Below, piece after piece: positions 25,547 to 35,183 of a DNA stretch of 64,000 nucleotides. The DNA is from Planctomycetaceae bacterium (lineage in GTDB: Bacteria > Planctomycetota > Phycisphaerae > UBA1845 > UTPLA1), in assembly GCA_011525745.1 (NCBI GenBank), contig WYBU01000006.1, forward strand, positions 1-64,000. The letters are read 5' to 3'. Made by a program: the position numbers and the translations under genes. Position 1 is the stretch's first letter. Each line of letters opens with the position of its first letter. The notes below the pieces were generated by a model, which saw nothing but the letters and a program-made list of their open reading frames with translations, was not told the origin of the DNA and did no database searches.

Positions 25547-26462
25547 CGACATCGTCCGCGCCGACGTCCCGCTGGCGCCATTCACCTGGTACAGGCTGGG
25601 CGGCCCGGCGCGCTGGCTGGTCGAGCCGCGCGACGAGCGGCAGCTTGCGGCCGTGCTCCGACGCTGTCGGGATGCGGGCGTCGAGACGCGCATGCTGGGC
25701 AAGGGCGCCAACCTGCTGGTTTCCGACGAAGGCGTCGATGCGGCCGTGATTCGCCTGAGCGGGCCGGCCTTCGAGGACGTCGCGTATGAGGGCCGCCGCG
25801 TCGTCGCCGGCGCCGGCGCCGACTTGGTTCAACTGGTCAAGGCGACGGCGCATCGTGGACTGGCCGGCCTGGAGGGACTGGCCGGCATTCCGGCGACGGT
25901 CGGCGGCGCCGTGCGAATGAACTGCGGCGGAAAGTACGGCGAGATCGGCGAACGCGTCCGGTCGGTTCGCGTTGTAACGCGCGACGGCGAATTGTTCGAT
26001 CGAACCGACGTTCGATTCGAGTACCGCCGTACCGATCTGAACGGCGACTGTGTCGTCGCGGCGACGCTGGAACTGACGCCGGCCGATCCGGCTGCGACCT
26101 ACGCGCTTTATCGCGCCGTCTATGATGAAAAAACCGCGGCGCAGCCGCGGCTGGGGGAGCGCTCAGCCGGCTGTGTTTTCAAGAATCCGTCCTGCGGCAA
26201 GGCGGGGCAGTTGATCGATGAGTGCGGGTTGAAAGGCGCTCAGCGGGGCGGCGCGATTGTCTCGCCGCGCCATGCGAATTTCATCGTGGCACAGAACGGA
26301 GCGACGGCGCGCGACGTGCTGGAGCTGATCCGTCATGTGCAGCGCACCGTGGCCGATCGCCGCGGCGTGATGCTGGAACTGGAAGTCGAGGTGTGGTCGC
26401 CCGAAGGCGCGCCGATGCCGGGGTGCTTAAACCCGGACGCCTGCGAGCGCGCTTGCGTCTGA
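25524..26462 (+). CDS. murB: UDP-N-acetylenolpyruvoylglucosamine reductase
   Basis: A 312-aa FAD enzyme that reduces UDP-GlcNAc-enolpyruvate to UDP-MurNAc. The ATG at 25524 is chosen over TTG 25518 because GGAAGA lies seven bases upstream. Motifs: YRLGGPARWLVEPRD, LGKGANLLVSDEG (FAD), GIPATVGGAVRMNCGG, and ERSAGCVFKNPSC with the catalytic Ser. It lacks the extra insert of long type I MurB, so it is the compact type II form. The start lies 23 bp inside murC. Confidence 0.92.
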   Translation: MNWFDDFSDIVRADVPLAPFTWYRLGGPARWLVEPRDERQLAAVLRRCRDAGVETRMLGKGANLLVSDEGVDAAVIRLSGPAFEDVAYEGRRVVAGAGADLVQLVKATAHRGLAGLEGLAGIPATVGGAVRMNCGGKYGEIGERVRSVRVVTRDGELFDRTDVRFEYRRTDLNGDCVVAATLELTPADPAATYALYRAVYDEKTAAQPRLGERSAGCVFKNPSCGKAGQLIDECGLKGAQRGGAIVSPRHANFIVAQNGATARDVLELIRHVQRTVADRRGVMLELEVEVWSPEGAPMPGCLNPDACERACV

Positions 26463-26613
26463 ACCGAACCGCGACCGTCAGCGAGCGGCCACGCACGCTC
26501 CAGTGCCGTCGCACGATTCGACTCGCGGGTCACGGCACGCATCGCGTCGTCACGAGCGCATCGGCACTGCGTGGCGTCTTCCGACGCTCCCTGACGGTTG
26601 CGGTTCGGATCAG
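26459..26613. repeat. Inverted pair of the GAACCGCGACCG repeat
   Basis: TGAACCGAACCGCGACCGTC (26460-26479) faces GCTCCCTGACGGTTGCGGTTC (26588-26608) with about 100 bp between. The same sequence family is at 58676, 59146 and in the leader of the haemoglobin gene (18604). The pair fills the gap between murB and ddl. Confidence 0.55.
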
Positions 26614-26687
26614 GAATGGCCGGCGCCGATGCCCCCCCTCGGGCGCGCTCGACAGCCGCCGACTCGCACGAAACACGGAGGTTTGCA

Positions 26688-27653
26688 GTGACTGTCGTGA
26701 AGGATCAACCCGTTCGATCGGATTCACATCGCACCGCTTCCGCGCGGCGCCTGGCCGTCACCGTCCTGCGCGGCGGCCCCAGCCGCGAGCGGGCCGTCAG
26801 CCTTCAGAGCGGCGCGGCCGTCGCCGTGGCGCTCGAATCCGCCGGCTACGACGTCGTTCAGACCGACATCAGCCCCGACAGCCTCTCCGCTCTCGATCGC
26901 CGCGCCGATGTCGTCTTCGTCGCCCTGCACGGCCAGTTCGGCGAAGACGGCGATGTGCAGCGACTGCTCGAGCAACGCGGCCTTTGCTACACCGGGTCGA
27001 ATTCGGCGGCGTGCGCTCTGGCGATGAACAAGGCGGCCGCCAAGCGCCGCTTCATCGAAGTCGGCCTGCCCACGCCGCGATTCGACGTGGCCACGGCCGA
27101 CGACGTCCGCTGTGCCCTGGCGGCATGGACGCTGCCTCTGGTCGTCAAGCCGGTGCGCGAGGGCAGCAGCATTCATTGCCACATCGTGCGCGACGTCATC
27201 GAGCTGCGCCCCGCGGCTGAGCAGGTCATCGCCGAGTATGGCGAAGCGCTCATCGAAGAGTACATCCCCGGCCTCGAACTCACCGTCGGAATCCTGGGCG
27301 ACGAGGCCTTGCCGCCGATCGAAATCCGCCCCGCGGCCGAATTCTACGATTATCACGCCAAGTACGAGTCCGACGATACACGCTACAGCTTCGATATCGC
27401 GCTGCCCGAAAACTTGTTGCGTGAGCTGGGCGAAATGAGCCTGGCCGCCCATCGCGCGCTGGGCTGCCGCGACTTCTCGCGTGTCGACTGGCGCGTCGAT
27501 CCGCATTCAGGCCGCCCCTACATCCTGGAAGTCAACTCGATTCCCGGCTTCACCAGCCATTCGCTGCTGCCGATGGCCGCCCGCCGCCGCGGCATGGATA
27601 TGCCCGAACTGTGCCGGCGGATCGTCGAGATGGCCCTGCGACGCGGGGCGTGA
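26688..27653 (+). CDS. ddl: D-alanine-D-alanine ligase
   Basis: A 321-aa ATP-grasp enzyme making the D-Ala-D-Ala dipeptide. The GTG start at 26688 follows GGAGG at good spacing. VTVLRGGPSRERAVSLQSG is the N-terminal Ddl signature, VFVALHGQFGEDGDVQ and YTGSNSAACALAMNK follow, then KPVREGSSIHCH, EEYIPGLELTVGILG and EVNSIPGFTSHSLLP for substrate and Mg binding. Length is typical. Confidence 0.93.
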   Translation: MTVVKDQPVRSDSHRTASARRLAVTVLRGGPSRERAVSLQSGAAVAVALESAGYDVVQTDISPDSLSALDRRADVVFVALHGQFGEDGDVQRLLEQRGLCYTGSNSAACALAMNKAAAKRRFIEVGLPTPRFDVATADDVRCALAAWTLPLVVKPVREGSSIHCHIVRDVIELRPAAEQVIAEYGEALIEEYIPGLELTVGILGDEALPPIEIRPAAEFYDYHAKYESDDTRYSFDIALPENLLRELGEMSLAAHRALGCRDFSRVDWRVDPHSGRPYILEVNSIPGFTSHSLLPMAARRRGMDMPELCRRIVEMALRRGA

Positions 27654-27677
27654 CGCTCAGGAGGAGCTTCGTCACGA

Positions 27678-28631
27678 ATGGCCGGCAGAAAACAGTCACG
27701 CGCGCCGGACTCGCAGGGGTCGTCCCGACGGGCGGACCGCCCTGCGCGGTGGGATCATGAACAGTTCGTCCGCCCCGTTCGCAACGCCTCGCTGCTGATC
27801 CTTGGCGCCGGCGCCTTCCTCGTCGGCCTGTTGTGGCTGGAACGCTGGTCGCAATCGACCGTTCCCCCCAGCCCGCCCATTCGCGTCGAATGGGTCGGCC
27901 TGCCCGAGTGGCTGCGTCAACCCGCCAACGCACACATCCTCGACGACCTCACCGCCTGCGTCGGCCTGTCGTGTGAGGACAACATGCAGGACGCCGACCT
28001 GACCCGGCTCGTGGCCGAACGGCTGTCGCAGCCGGAAGTCGGTTGGGTCGAGCAGGTGCGCCGCGTCGTGAAGCGCCCGCCGGATTCGTTGCAGATCGAC
28101 TGCGACTTTCGCCGTCCGGTCGCGTGGATTCGCAGCGGAGACTCCGACTATCTCGTCGATGCCGTCGGCGTGCGCCTGCCCGGCCGGTATCAGCGGCAGA
28201 CGGGCGACGAAACAGGGCTGATCGACATCGACGGCGTGCGGCGACTGCCGCCGCCGGTCGGCGCGCGCTGGGAAGGCGAAGAAGTCGCGGCGGCGCTGCG
28301 GATGGTGCGCTTGATCGAGGGCCGGGCATATGCCGGTCAGATCCGCGGCATCCGCGTCGAGTGGTTCCAGCCGCGCGGAGGCGCGGCGCGCTGCAACCTG
28401 GTGCTGCTCACCAATCGACGCGGCGGACGCATCCTGTGGGGCCGTCCGCCCGGCGACGAGGACGAGGCCGAGATTCCGGCCTCGCAAAAACTGGCGTTGC
28501 TGGAACGCGTGTACGAGCAGACCGGCCGCGTGGACATGAATCAGAGCTGCATCGACGTGACGGTCTGGCCGGACCGCGTGTCGATCCCGGCGTTGCAGGC
28601 ATCGTCGCGCGACACATTGCGGCGGGGGTGA
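27678..28631 (+). CDS. ftsQ: FtsQ/DivIB-like division protein (putative)
   Basis: A 317-aa protein with a short, basic, cytoplasmic N-terminus, one membrane helix (about residues 36-54) and a large outer domain. The domain has a WVEQVRRVVKRPPDSLQIDCDFRRPVAWIR segment like a POTRA/beta region, and DYLVDAVGVRLP, resembling FtsQ's second half. Position immediately after ddl, where ftsQ normally lies, supports the call. No ftsA or ftsZ follows: the next gene is an unrelated membrane protein. Sequence identity to FtsQ is weak to the eye, so the assignment is partly positional. Confidence 0.65.
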   Translation: MAGRKQSRAPDSQGSSRRADRPARWDHEQFVRPVRNASLLILGAGAFLVGLLWLERWSQSTVPPSPPIRVEWVGLPEWLRQPANAHILDDLTACVGLSCEDNMQDADLTRLVAERLSQPEVGWVEQVRRVVKRPPDSLQIDCDFRRPVAWIRSGDSDYLVDAVGVRLPGRYQRQTGDETGLIDIDGVRRLPPPVGARWEGEEVAAALRMVRLIEGRAYAGQIRGIRVEWFQPRGGAARCNLVLLTNRRGGRILWGRPPGDEDEAEIPASQKLALLERVYEQTGRVDMNQSCIDVTVWPDRVSIPALQASSRDTLRRG

Positions 28632-28656
28632 ATCCGGACGTCGGTGAGCGGCTTGG

Positions 28657-28780
28657 TCCGAGCCGCAAGCGCGCGCCGGGCGTGTTCTGCCTGATCCGAG
28701 CCGCAAGCGCCAGCGCTGCGGTTTCTCCACGAATTGCGGTGGACCCCGGCGCTTGCGATTGAGGCTCGGATCAGAACACG
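28657..28780. repeat. CCGAGCCGCAAGCGC repeat and imperfect hairpin
   Basis: Two copies of the CCGAGCCGCAAGCGC dispersed repeat (near 28659 and 28696) face an inverted copy around 28746-28780 (GGCTCGGATCAGAACACG end). The arms from 28681 and to 28779 pair with small bulges. It lies after the ftsQ-like gene and could end transcription. The rest of the 28632-28960 gap holds nothing recognised. Confidence 0.55.
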
Positions 28781-28960
28781 GCGACGCGATGGGCCACACG
28801 ACGCTTCGTGACCATCGCGGTTCGGCGAATAGAACCGAGAGTACAGCGCGGCCCTTGGGCTTGACGTTGTCCGCCGCGACTTGCACGCGCTATGCTCTCG
28901 GGACGCCGCGCGGCCGGATTCAGCCATCGCCGCACGGCGTACGACGGAGGTGCCATTCCG

Positions 28961-29797
28961 ATGAACGCCTCGGATTATGCCAACGGCTGGTCGGCGCTGA
29001 CGCGGTTGATTGATTACCATCTGCCGCCGCTTTCCGCCGACGGTCCCACGCTCGCCCCGCTCATCGCATTGACCGTTGCCGGACTGCTGCTGGTTTTCTT
29101 CAGCGTCACGATGGTCCGCTGGCTGCTCGCACTCGGCGGCGCGGCCGTCGGCGCGGCGCTGGGCTACTTGGCCGCCGAACCGCTGGGCACTTCGGCGCCA
29201 TTGACGATGGCGCTGGCGGGAGCGCTGGTGGCCGTGATCGCCTCGTCGCTCTATCGCTTCTGGCTCACGGCGGCGAGCGTCGTCATCGTCTTCGCCGGCG
29301 TCGCGGCGATTCAGCTCGGCGTCGATGGCGTGATGAACATCGTCGCGCCGGCCGAGGCGAGCGCGTCGGAAATTCCGCGCTTGCCTTCGACCGCCGAACT
29401 CGATCAGACGCTGTCGCAACGGGCCGCGGAATACGCCCGTGCGACGTGGGAGCGCGCCCGGACGCAGTTTGCCGCGATGGGCAATCGCGGCATGATTCTG
29501 CCCGCGGCGGCGGCGGTGCTGACGATCATTCTCGGCTGGCGGGCGACGCGGATGTTGTCAGGCCTTTGGGTCAGCGCAGGCGGCGCGGTGCTGGCCGTCG
29601 CGGCGGGCGCGGCGCTGGCGAGCGCCTGGCAGCCGGAGTGGCGAAGCGAACTGACGGCGCGTCCGCGCGAGATGCTCGGCGCGGCCGCGGCCTTGTGGGC
29701 ACTCGGGATTCTCGTCCAGGCGCGCCGCGCGCTGCGACAGCGCACGTCGGCCGCGGTCGTCGCGGCGAGCCGCGCGAGCGACGCGGCGAAGTCGTAG
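28961..29797 (+). CDS. Multi-spanning membrane protein, function unknown
   Basis: A 278-aa hydrophobic protein starting at ATG 28961 after GGAGGTG. About seven helices are predicted: three or four in residues 20-115, and more after residue 170. The centre (about 130-165) is a charged, helical amphipathic stretch (SQRAAEYARATWERARTQFAAMGN). No motif or known family is recognised. Gly/Ala-rich helices (LALGGAAVGAALGYLAA) suggest close helix packing. Confidence 0.6.
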   Translation: MNASDYANGWSALTRLIDYHLPPLSADGPTLAPLIALTVAGLLLVFFSVTMVRWLLALGGAAVGAALGYLAAEPLGTSAPLTMALAGALVAVIASSLYRFWLTAASVVIVFAGVAAIQLGVDGVMNIVAPAEASASEIPRLPSTAELDQTLSQRAAEYARATWERARTQFAAMGNRGMILPAAAAVLTIILGWRATRMLSGLWVSAGGAVLAVAAGAALASAWQPEWRSELTARPREMLGAAAALWALGILVQARRALRQRTSAAVVAASRASDAAKS

Positions 29798-30115
29798 GGT
29801 CCGCTGTGCGGACTACACATGTGATCCGAGCCCCAAGCGCAAGCGCCGGGGTGACCGCCGCGTAGCGAAGTTGCGTCGTCACCCCCGCGCAGGCGGGGGT
29901 CCAGAAGCGCGACGTGCGGGTCACGGATTCCCGCCCTCGCGGGAACGACGGGACCACGGGCTGGAAGCCCGTGCCACGCGGAGCTCGATTCCCGCCCTCG
30001 CGGGAATGACGGATTGCACCGTCGCGCTGGCGCTTGCGGCTCGGATCAAACAACACGGACTCGGATCAGAAAACACTGACTCCGCCACATTCGCCGATTC
30101 TTATCGTCATTGAAC
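29798..30115. repeat. Repeat-rich intergenic region
   Basis: This 318-bp gap contains a CCGAGCCCCAAGCGCAAGCG copy (29822), the CACCCCCGCGCAGGCGGGGG hairpin, two GATTCCCGCCCTCGCGGGAA copies (29928 and 29988) and ACGGGCTGGAAGCCCGT (29955). An inverted GCGCTTGCGGCTCGGATC copy sits near 30029. No gene. Confidence 0.6.
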
Positions 30116-30916
30116 ATGGACACACCCCTTTCCCGCCGCCTGGGCATCCGCGTCGACGACCTCCGCCGCGATCCGCGCAGCGGAATTCGCGTCGCGCGCG
30201 ATCTCGGCTGCGGCGTGATCGAACTCGGTGCGACCGGCGGCGACGTGTCGCCCGAGAATCTCTCATCGACCGGCCGGCGCGATCTGGCGCGCCACGTGCG
30301 CTCGCTGGGACTGACGCTCGGCGCGCTGGGGGCCGAGTCGCCGCGCGGCGGCCTGATCGACCCGCGCCACGGCGAGCGCGTGCTCGATCAAACATTGCGC
30401 ATCATCGAACTGGCCCGCGACGTGGGGGCGGGCGTCGTCACGACCGCGGTTCACGCGCCGCCGCCCGACGACACAGGCGGACTCGATCGTCTGCGCGAGG
30501 CGCTGGCGACTCTGGCCGACCGCGCCGATCGAACCGGGGCGATCCTCAGCCTCACGCCGCGCGGCGCGACGCCGCTATGGCTGCTCAACGAGTTGAAGCG
30601 CGTCGGCTGTCCGCAACTGCGCGCCTGCCTCGACGCCGGCGACTGGCTGGCCGCCGGGGCCGATCCGGTCGAAGTCGCCGCGACGTGGTCCGATCGGCTG
30701 GGCTGGGTGCTGGCGCGCGACGCGACGCGCGGAGCGCCGGGACATCCTGGTCACGAAGTGACGCCGGGTGCAGGCGAGCTCGATCCCGATTCGCTGCTGG
30801 CCGGACTGGACGGCGCGGCGTATGGCGGGCCGATCGTGCTGGCGCGCCGCGGCGGGGACGATCCGCTGGGCGAGTTTCGCGCCGCGGCGCAGGCGTGGCG
30901 AAGCCGCTTGCCGTAA
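30116..30916 (+). CDS. Sugar phosphate isomerase/epimerase-like TIM-barrel protein
   Basis: A 266-aa protein with the fold pattern of the xylose-isomerase/AP-endonuclease-2 superfamily: RRLGIRVDDLRRDPRSGIRVARDLGCGVIEL at the start, LRACLDAGDWLAAGADP and RLGWVLARDATRG for the metal-binding strands, then EVTPGAGELDPDSLLAGLDG. The ATG at 30116 is preferred over TTG 30110. Metal ligands are not all obvious, so the reaction is not assigned. It is monocistronic and flanked by repeats. Confidence 0.6.
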   Translation: MDTPLSRRLGIRVDDLRRDPRSGIRVARDLGCGVIELGATGGDVSPENLSSTGRRDLARHVRSLGLTLGALGAESPRGGLIDPRHGERVLDQTLRIIELARDVGAGVVTTAVHAPPPDDTGGLDRLREALATLADRADRTGAILSLTPRGATPLWLLNELKRVGCPQLRACLDAGDWLAAGADPVEVAATWSDRLGWVLARDATRGAPGHPGHEVTPGAGELDPDSLLAGLDGAAYGGPIVLARRGGDDPLGEFRAAAQAWRSRLP

Positions 30917-31034
30917 CGCGAGATTGCCCGCCCAGCATGGACATGCTCGCGTGGCACGGGCATGTTGCCCGTGCAGGCAGCGCAGCCGCCCCCGGCCGTG
31001 TCGGTCGTAGCCCGACGCACCCGCGTTGCAACGC

Positions 31035-31196
31035 GATAAGGAGTCGCGCACAGATAACCAGAACGATGGTCCTGGGTGGTACGGGCATCTTGCCCGTTCC
31101 ATTGTCCTGGGTGGTACGGGCATCTTGCCCGTTCCGGGGCGGGCGGGACGCCCGTACCACCCCTCTTCAATTCGTGCGCCTCATTTCCGCGCGACG
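31035..31196. repeat. Mosaic hairpin minisatellite, copy 1
   Basis: This element begins with GATAAGGAGTCGCGCACA, carries two copies of a repeat unit with GGTGGTACGGGCATCTTGCC, then GGGCGGGACGCCCGTACCACCC and ends in TTTCCGCGCGACGCC, right before the glnS stop. The same layout, with three 41-bp units instead of two, lies at 60494-60705. The units each contain the palindrome ACGGGCA(TCT)TGCCCGT. Related single palindromes are at 30950-30985. Confidence 0.75.
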
Positions 31197-31209
31197 CCTG
31201 AGTCATGTC

Positions 31210-33078
31210 TCATCCCTTGCGCGCGATCTTCGCCCACGTGTCCTTCAGCGACACGGCGCGATTGAACACCAGCGCGCCGGAACGCGATTCGGAGTCCACG
31301 GCGAAGTACCCCAGCCGTTCGAACTGAAAGCGGTCCGGATTGGGGATGTCGAAGGCGTCGTGCGCCATGCCCGCATCGACCAGCGACGGCTCGATCTTGC
31401 AGTTTTTCAGCACTTCCAGCGAACGCGGATTGAGATTGTCCTTCCAGTTTTTCGGCACGGCGCCCGGCTCGTGCGCCGATCCGGAGAGTGACAAATCATC
31501 GGGGTCCGGTCGCGCGAACAGATGATCGTACAGCCGCACCTCGGCGTCGATCGCGTGCGCGGCGCTGATCCAGTGAATCGTTCCCTTCACCTTGCGCCCG
31601 TCGGGGGCGTCGCCGCCGCGCGTCGCCGGATCGTACGTGCAGTGCACCTCGGTCACCTCGCCGGTCGCCGGGTCCTTCACGCAGCCGGTGCAGCGCACGA
31701 AGTAGGCGTAGCGCAGCCGCACCTCGTTGCCGGGAAACAGGCGAAAGTAACCCTTGGGCGGGTTCTCGTGGAAGTCGTCGCGCTCGATGAACAGTACGCG
31801 CGAGAAGGGGATCCGGCGCGTGCCGGCCGCAACGTCCTCGGGATTGTTGATGGCGTCCAGCCAGTCAACCGCGCCGTCGCCGGACTCGGGCCAGTTGGTG
31901 ATGACCAGCTTCAACGGCCGCAGCACCGCCAGCCGCCGCGGCGCAATGCGGTTGAGATGTTCGCGCAGCGCGTTCTCGAGCCGCACGATGTCGATCACGC
32001 CGTTGAACCGCGCCACGCCCACGTCGGCCGCGAACGCGCGGATCGCCTCGGGCGTGTAGCCGCGCCGCCGCAGCCCCGACAACGTCGGCATGCGCGGATC
32101 GTCCCAGCCGCGCACCAGACCGTCGCGGACCAGTTCCAGCAGGCGGCGCTTGCTCATGACCGTGTAGCTCAGCTCCAGCCGCGCGAACTCGATCTGCTGC
32201 GGATGGTGAACCTTGCGGCCCCAGGGTCCGCTTCCGTCGTCGGTGCGACCCTCGTTGATCGCGTCGATGAACCAGTCGTACAGCGGCCGGTGGTTCTCGA
32301 ACTCCAGCGTGCAGATGCTGTGCGTGATCCCCTCGATGCTGTCTTCAAGGCCGTGCGCCCAGTCGTACATGGGATAGACGCACCAGGCGTCGGCGGTGCG
32401 ATGGTGCGACTGGTGCAAAATGCGGTACATCACCGGATCGCGCAGGTTGAGATTCGGATGGGCCATGTCGATTTTTGCCCGCAGCGTGCGCGAGCCGTCG
32501 GGAAACTCGCCGCGCCGCATGCGCTCGAACAGGTCGAGGCTCTCGTCGACGCCGCGCTCGCGCCAGGGACTGTTGCGCCCCGGCTTCGTCAGCGTGCCGC
32601 GGTACTCGCTGACCTGATCGCCGCTGAGATCGCAGACGTAGGCCCTGCCCTTTTTGATCAGCTCGACCGCCCAGTCGTACATCTGCCCGAAATAGTCCGA
32701 TCCGAACAGCACGCCGGCCTTGATCGCCTCGTCGGGCGCCGCCGGGCGGGCGCGGTCGTCGTACATCCCCGGCCAGCGCGCCCCCAGCCAGCGCACGTCG
32801 CGGATGATCGACTGAACGTACTCCTCCTCCTCGGCGACCGGATTGGTGTCATCGAAACGCAGGTTGAACCGCCCGCCGTACTGCTCGGCCAGGCCGTAAT
32901 TGAGACAGATGCTCTTGGCGTGGCCGATGTGCAGATAGCCGTTGGGTTCCGGCGGGAACCGGGTATGCACGCGCGGCCGGCCGGAATCGGGCCACACGCC
33001 CCAGCGGCCAGCGGCGTTGTCGGCCTCGACGAGGTCGTGGATGAAGTGGCGGGCGGATGGAGCGGTGTTGTCGGCCAT
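31210..33078 (-). CDS. glnS: Glutaminyl-tRNA synthetase
   Basis: A 622-aa class I aminoacyl-tRNA synthetase. The HIGH motif is at residues 50-53 ([18 protein letters not shown]), [18 protein letters not shown] and the [11 protein letters not shown] form of the KMSKS loop follow, then the two beta-barrel anticodon-binding domains ([27 protein letters not shown]). It is about 70 aa longer than the E. coli enzyme. A direct GlnRS means Gln-tRNA need not rely on the amidotransferase route. The start at ATG 33078 lacks a strong ribosome site but is the only one fitting the family N-terminus. Confidence 0.95.
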   Translation of the reverse strand: MADNTAPSARHFIHDLVEADNAAGRWGVWPDSGRPRVHTRFPPEPNGYLHIGHAKSICLNYGLAEQYGGRFNLRFDDTNPVAEEEEYVQSIIRDVRWLGARWPGMYDDRARPAAPDEAIKAGVLFGSDYFGQMYDWAVELIKKGRAYVCDLSGDQVSEYRGTLTKPGRNSPWRERGVDESLDLFERMRRGEFPDGSRTLRAKIDMAHPNLNLRDPVMYRILHQSHHRTADAWCVYPMYDWAHGLEDSIEGITHSICTLEFENHRPLYDWFIDAINEGRTDDGSGPWGRKVHHPQQIEFARLELSYTVMSKRRLLELVRDGLVRGWDDPRMPTLSGLRRRGYTPEAIRAFAADVGVARFNGVIDIVRLENALREHLNRIAPRRLAVLRPLKLVITNWPESGDGAVDWLDAINNPEDVAAGTRRIPFSRVLFIERDDFHENPPKGYFRLFPGNEVRLRYAYFVRCTGCVKDPATGEVTEVHCTYDPATRGGDAPDGRKVKGTIHWISAAHAIDAEVRLYDHLFARPDPDDLSLSGSAHEPGAVPKNWKDNLNPRSLEVLKNCKIEPSLVDAGMAHDAFDIPNPDRFQFERLGYFAVDSESRSGALVFNRAVSLKDTWAKIARKG

Positions 33079-33230
33079 AAATAGCGGCAAGCCTCGGAGT
33101 CGGCGGCGGTTTCGGAGATCCGCCCGCGCGGGCGGCGACCGGCGTTCCGGCCGGCGCGTGCCGGGCCGCAGGGACGGCCGTCGCGTGGCAACGCCGAACG
33201 CACGGTGATTGCCGCGGAGAGTATTGGCGC

Positions 33231-34286
33231 TCAGTCGCCGTCGAGCAACTGGCGAAGCTGCGCTTCGCTGGGCCGGCCGACGTCGCTGAGCCAGGCGCGC
33301 ATGGCGAATTCGGCTTCGAGGGGCGTGAGGTGGAAGACGGTTGTATCGCGGCCGTTGGAGGCGACCAATTGGCGGTACGGTGCGAGGAAGACGAGCACGG
33401 ACTCTTCGCGCAGATAGATGTGCGAGCAGCGATGTCGCAGTAATGCGCGATAAGTGAGCGCGCCGGGGGCGGCGCACGCTTTCCAAAGTAATAAACGCCA
33501 GCCGCGCAGAACGAGCGCCACGATTCCCGCGCATACAACGACGAGCGTGATTGAATGGGTGCCCGAAGGAACCCGCGAAAGTGCGCGTTCGAGCTGAAAG
33601 ATCAGAACCAGCGCCAGCGGCAACATGGCAGACCAGCGGAAGAGGAATGCGCGGAAGGCAGATCGGCCTGGGCTGAGCCTGGCTCTGTTCGAAACGCCAT
33701 CGTGTTGCCAGAGCGCATCAAGCTGGTTACGGAAAGCCGGGTCGGTTTCGCACATGGGAACGGCCTCAAATGCAAAGGGGATTCCGCTGGCTTCGGGGAG
33801 CGGCTTCGCGGCTGGGGCCTGCAAGCGCACAAGTCGATTCACGTACCCCGCCCTGGCAAGTCCTTCTGCGAACACCTTGGGGTATATTCCGAGACGGGAT
33901 GCGGCGTTGCGGACCTTGGCGTTGGTTTCAAACGCAACTTCAAGCCGGGCGCCATCGCATCCCGACAGCGCCTTCTGCCAAGTCGCTTTCAAGCGCCTTC
34001 GTGACCACAGCACGTAGAGGCCAATGGGCAGTAATGTTGGTGCCACCAGCAACAACGGCGTTATCGCAGGCCAGCCCTTCTTGTGGTGCAACGCAATTCC
34101 TGAGAAGCAAGCGACAATCACGCCGACTACCGTGAACAGCACCAGGATAGCAAATATCGCATCACTGGCGTAAATCCAATTCACGTCCACCACCCTGGCG
34201 TGAGGGGCATCGTTGTCGGAATCTGGAGCAGCTTGGCTGCTCGCCAGCGCGGCCGGCAAATTCGGAGTAGTGTTTGCGGCTTCCAT
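33231..34286 (-). CDS. Membrane protein, function unknown
   Basis: A 351-aa protein with four predicted helices in two pairs (about 38-66 and 75-94, then 210-228 and 240-262). Between the pairs is a soluble stretch of about 115 residues, and a soluble C-terminal tail has [31 protein letters not shown] precedes the ATG. A perfect TATAAT sits on the minus strand upstream (34376-34381). It is read in the same direction as the zinc-ribbon membrane genes nearby but has no ribbon of its own. Confidence 0.6.
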   Translation of the reverse strand: MEAANTTPNLPAALASSQAAPDSDNDAPHARVVDVNWIYASDAIFAILVLFTVVGVIVACFSGIALHHKKGWPAITPLLLVAPTLLPIGLYVLWSRRRLKATWQKALSGCDGARLEVAFETNAKVRNAASRLGIYPKVFAEGLARAGYVNRLVRLQAPAAKPLPEASGIPFAFEAVPMCETDPAFRNQLDALWQHDGVSNRARLSPGRSAFRAFLFRWSAMLPLALVLIFQLERALSRVPSGTHSITLVVVCAGIVALVLRGWRLLLWKACAAPGALTYRALLRHRCSHIYLREESVLVFLAPYRQLVASNGRDTTVFHLTPLEAEFAMRAWLSDVGRPSEAQLRQLLDGD

Positions 34287-34375
34287 CCCGTACTCCGGAC
34301 AAGAAATCGTGTGTAGGGATCGGACGTTACCGGAATCATGCGCGGGGGCACGTTGCAGGGACGCCTGGTGAGGCG

Positions 34376-34404
34376 ATTATAACGGCCAGGCATCGTACTT
34401 CGCA
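34376..34404 (-). promoter_or_regulatory. Predicted promoter of the 33231-34286 gene
   Basis: On the minus strand a perfect TATAAT (34376-34381) has a weak GTGCGA-type -35 about 18 bp further upstream. Leader length would be about 83 nt. No gene is seen in the rest of the 34287-34626 gap. Confidence 0.4.
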
Positions 34405-34626
34405 CGAAGAATGATCTTGGAGAGTGACATCGAGCGCCAAGCGCGTGCCTGCCAACCGGGACACAGGCTCCTTCGAGCCGCCACGGCGGCCGGCTCGCGA
34501 ACGACGTGCGCACTTGATCCAACGCTTCAGTCGTCCCTCCGCGACTTCTCAATAGGGAAGGCACGCGGACGCACCCATCAATGGGCGGGCTGTTTTCGCG
34601 CGGCCCCGACGGGACTCTGGCGCGGG

Positions 34627-34995
34627 CTACTTGACCGTGGAACAGGCCATGTTCGGGCTGGACGGGTTGACGTCGATGCGGCGGTCCTTGGGACAGACGA
34701 CGAGATCCATGTCTTGCATGGCGATCGCGCCGCGCAAGACCTGATCGCCCAGAACCAGCGCGCCGCCGTACCCGAGGCGGTTCTTGAAGCGGATCTCCAA
34801 CGGACCGACGTACTGCGCCACACGGCGGCTGCCGTCGGCGATTGTGATTTCCTTCTGATCAACCGCTTCCAGACGACGCTGCACGGCGACGTGCTCCGGA
34901 ATGCACGTGTGAACGGCGCCGGTGTCGGCGAGGGCCTCTACCTCGACGGGTTCCAGATCAGGAAAACGCGGATTGCGAAGCGTGATGCGAGTCAT
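34627..34995 (-). CDS. Retropepsin-like aspartic protease (clan AA)
   Basis: A 122-aa protein with one aspartic protease motif, ALADTGAVHTCIP (DTGA), flanked by strands typical of retropepsins: TRITLRNPRF at the start, and VQRRLEAVDQKEITIADGSRR, then YGGALVLGDQVLRGAIAMQDMDLVV with the second hydrophobic-hydrophobic-Gly-type signature. AGGGGG lies upstream of the ATG at 34995. One DTG per chain means it would work as a dimer. It resembles bacterial single-domain clan AA proteases of unknown substrate. It is not tightly linked to a neighbour. Confidence 0.75.
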   Translation of the reverse strand: MTRITLRNPRFPDLEPVEVEALADTGAVHTCIPEHVAVQRRLEAVDQKEITIADGSRRVAQYVGPLEIRFKNRLGYGGALVLGDQVLRGAIAMQDMDLVVCPKDRRIDVNPSSPNMACSTVK

Positions 34996-35183
34996 GACAA
35001 GCCCCCTGCCACACATTCAATCATATGCATGCCAGCCGAACATGGAGGAAGGCGTCGGCGAGAGCGCCCGATACATTCCGCGGCGCTGGCCGCGTCAGAT
35101 CGCCGGAAATCATGCATCAACCGTGCAAGGGCGCCGATGGGCGCTTGTCCAATACTACAGTAGGCTCGCGACCCGCTTCCGCA

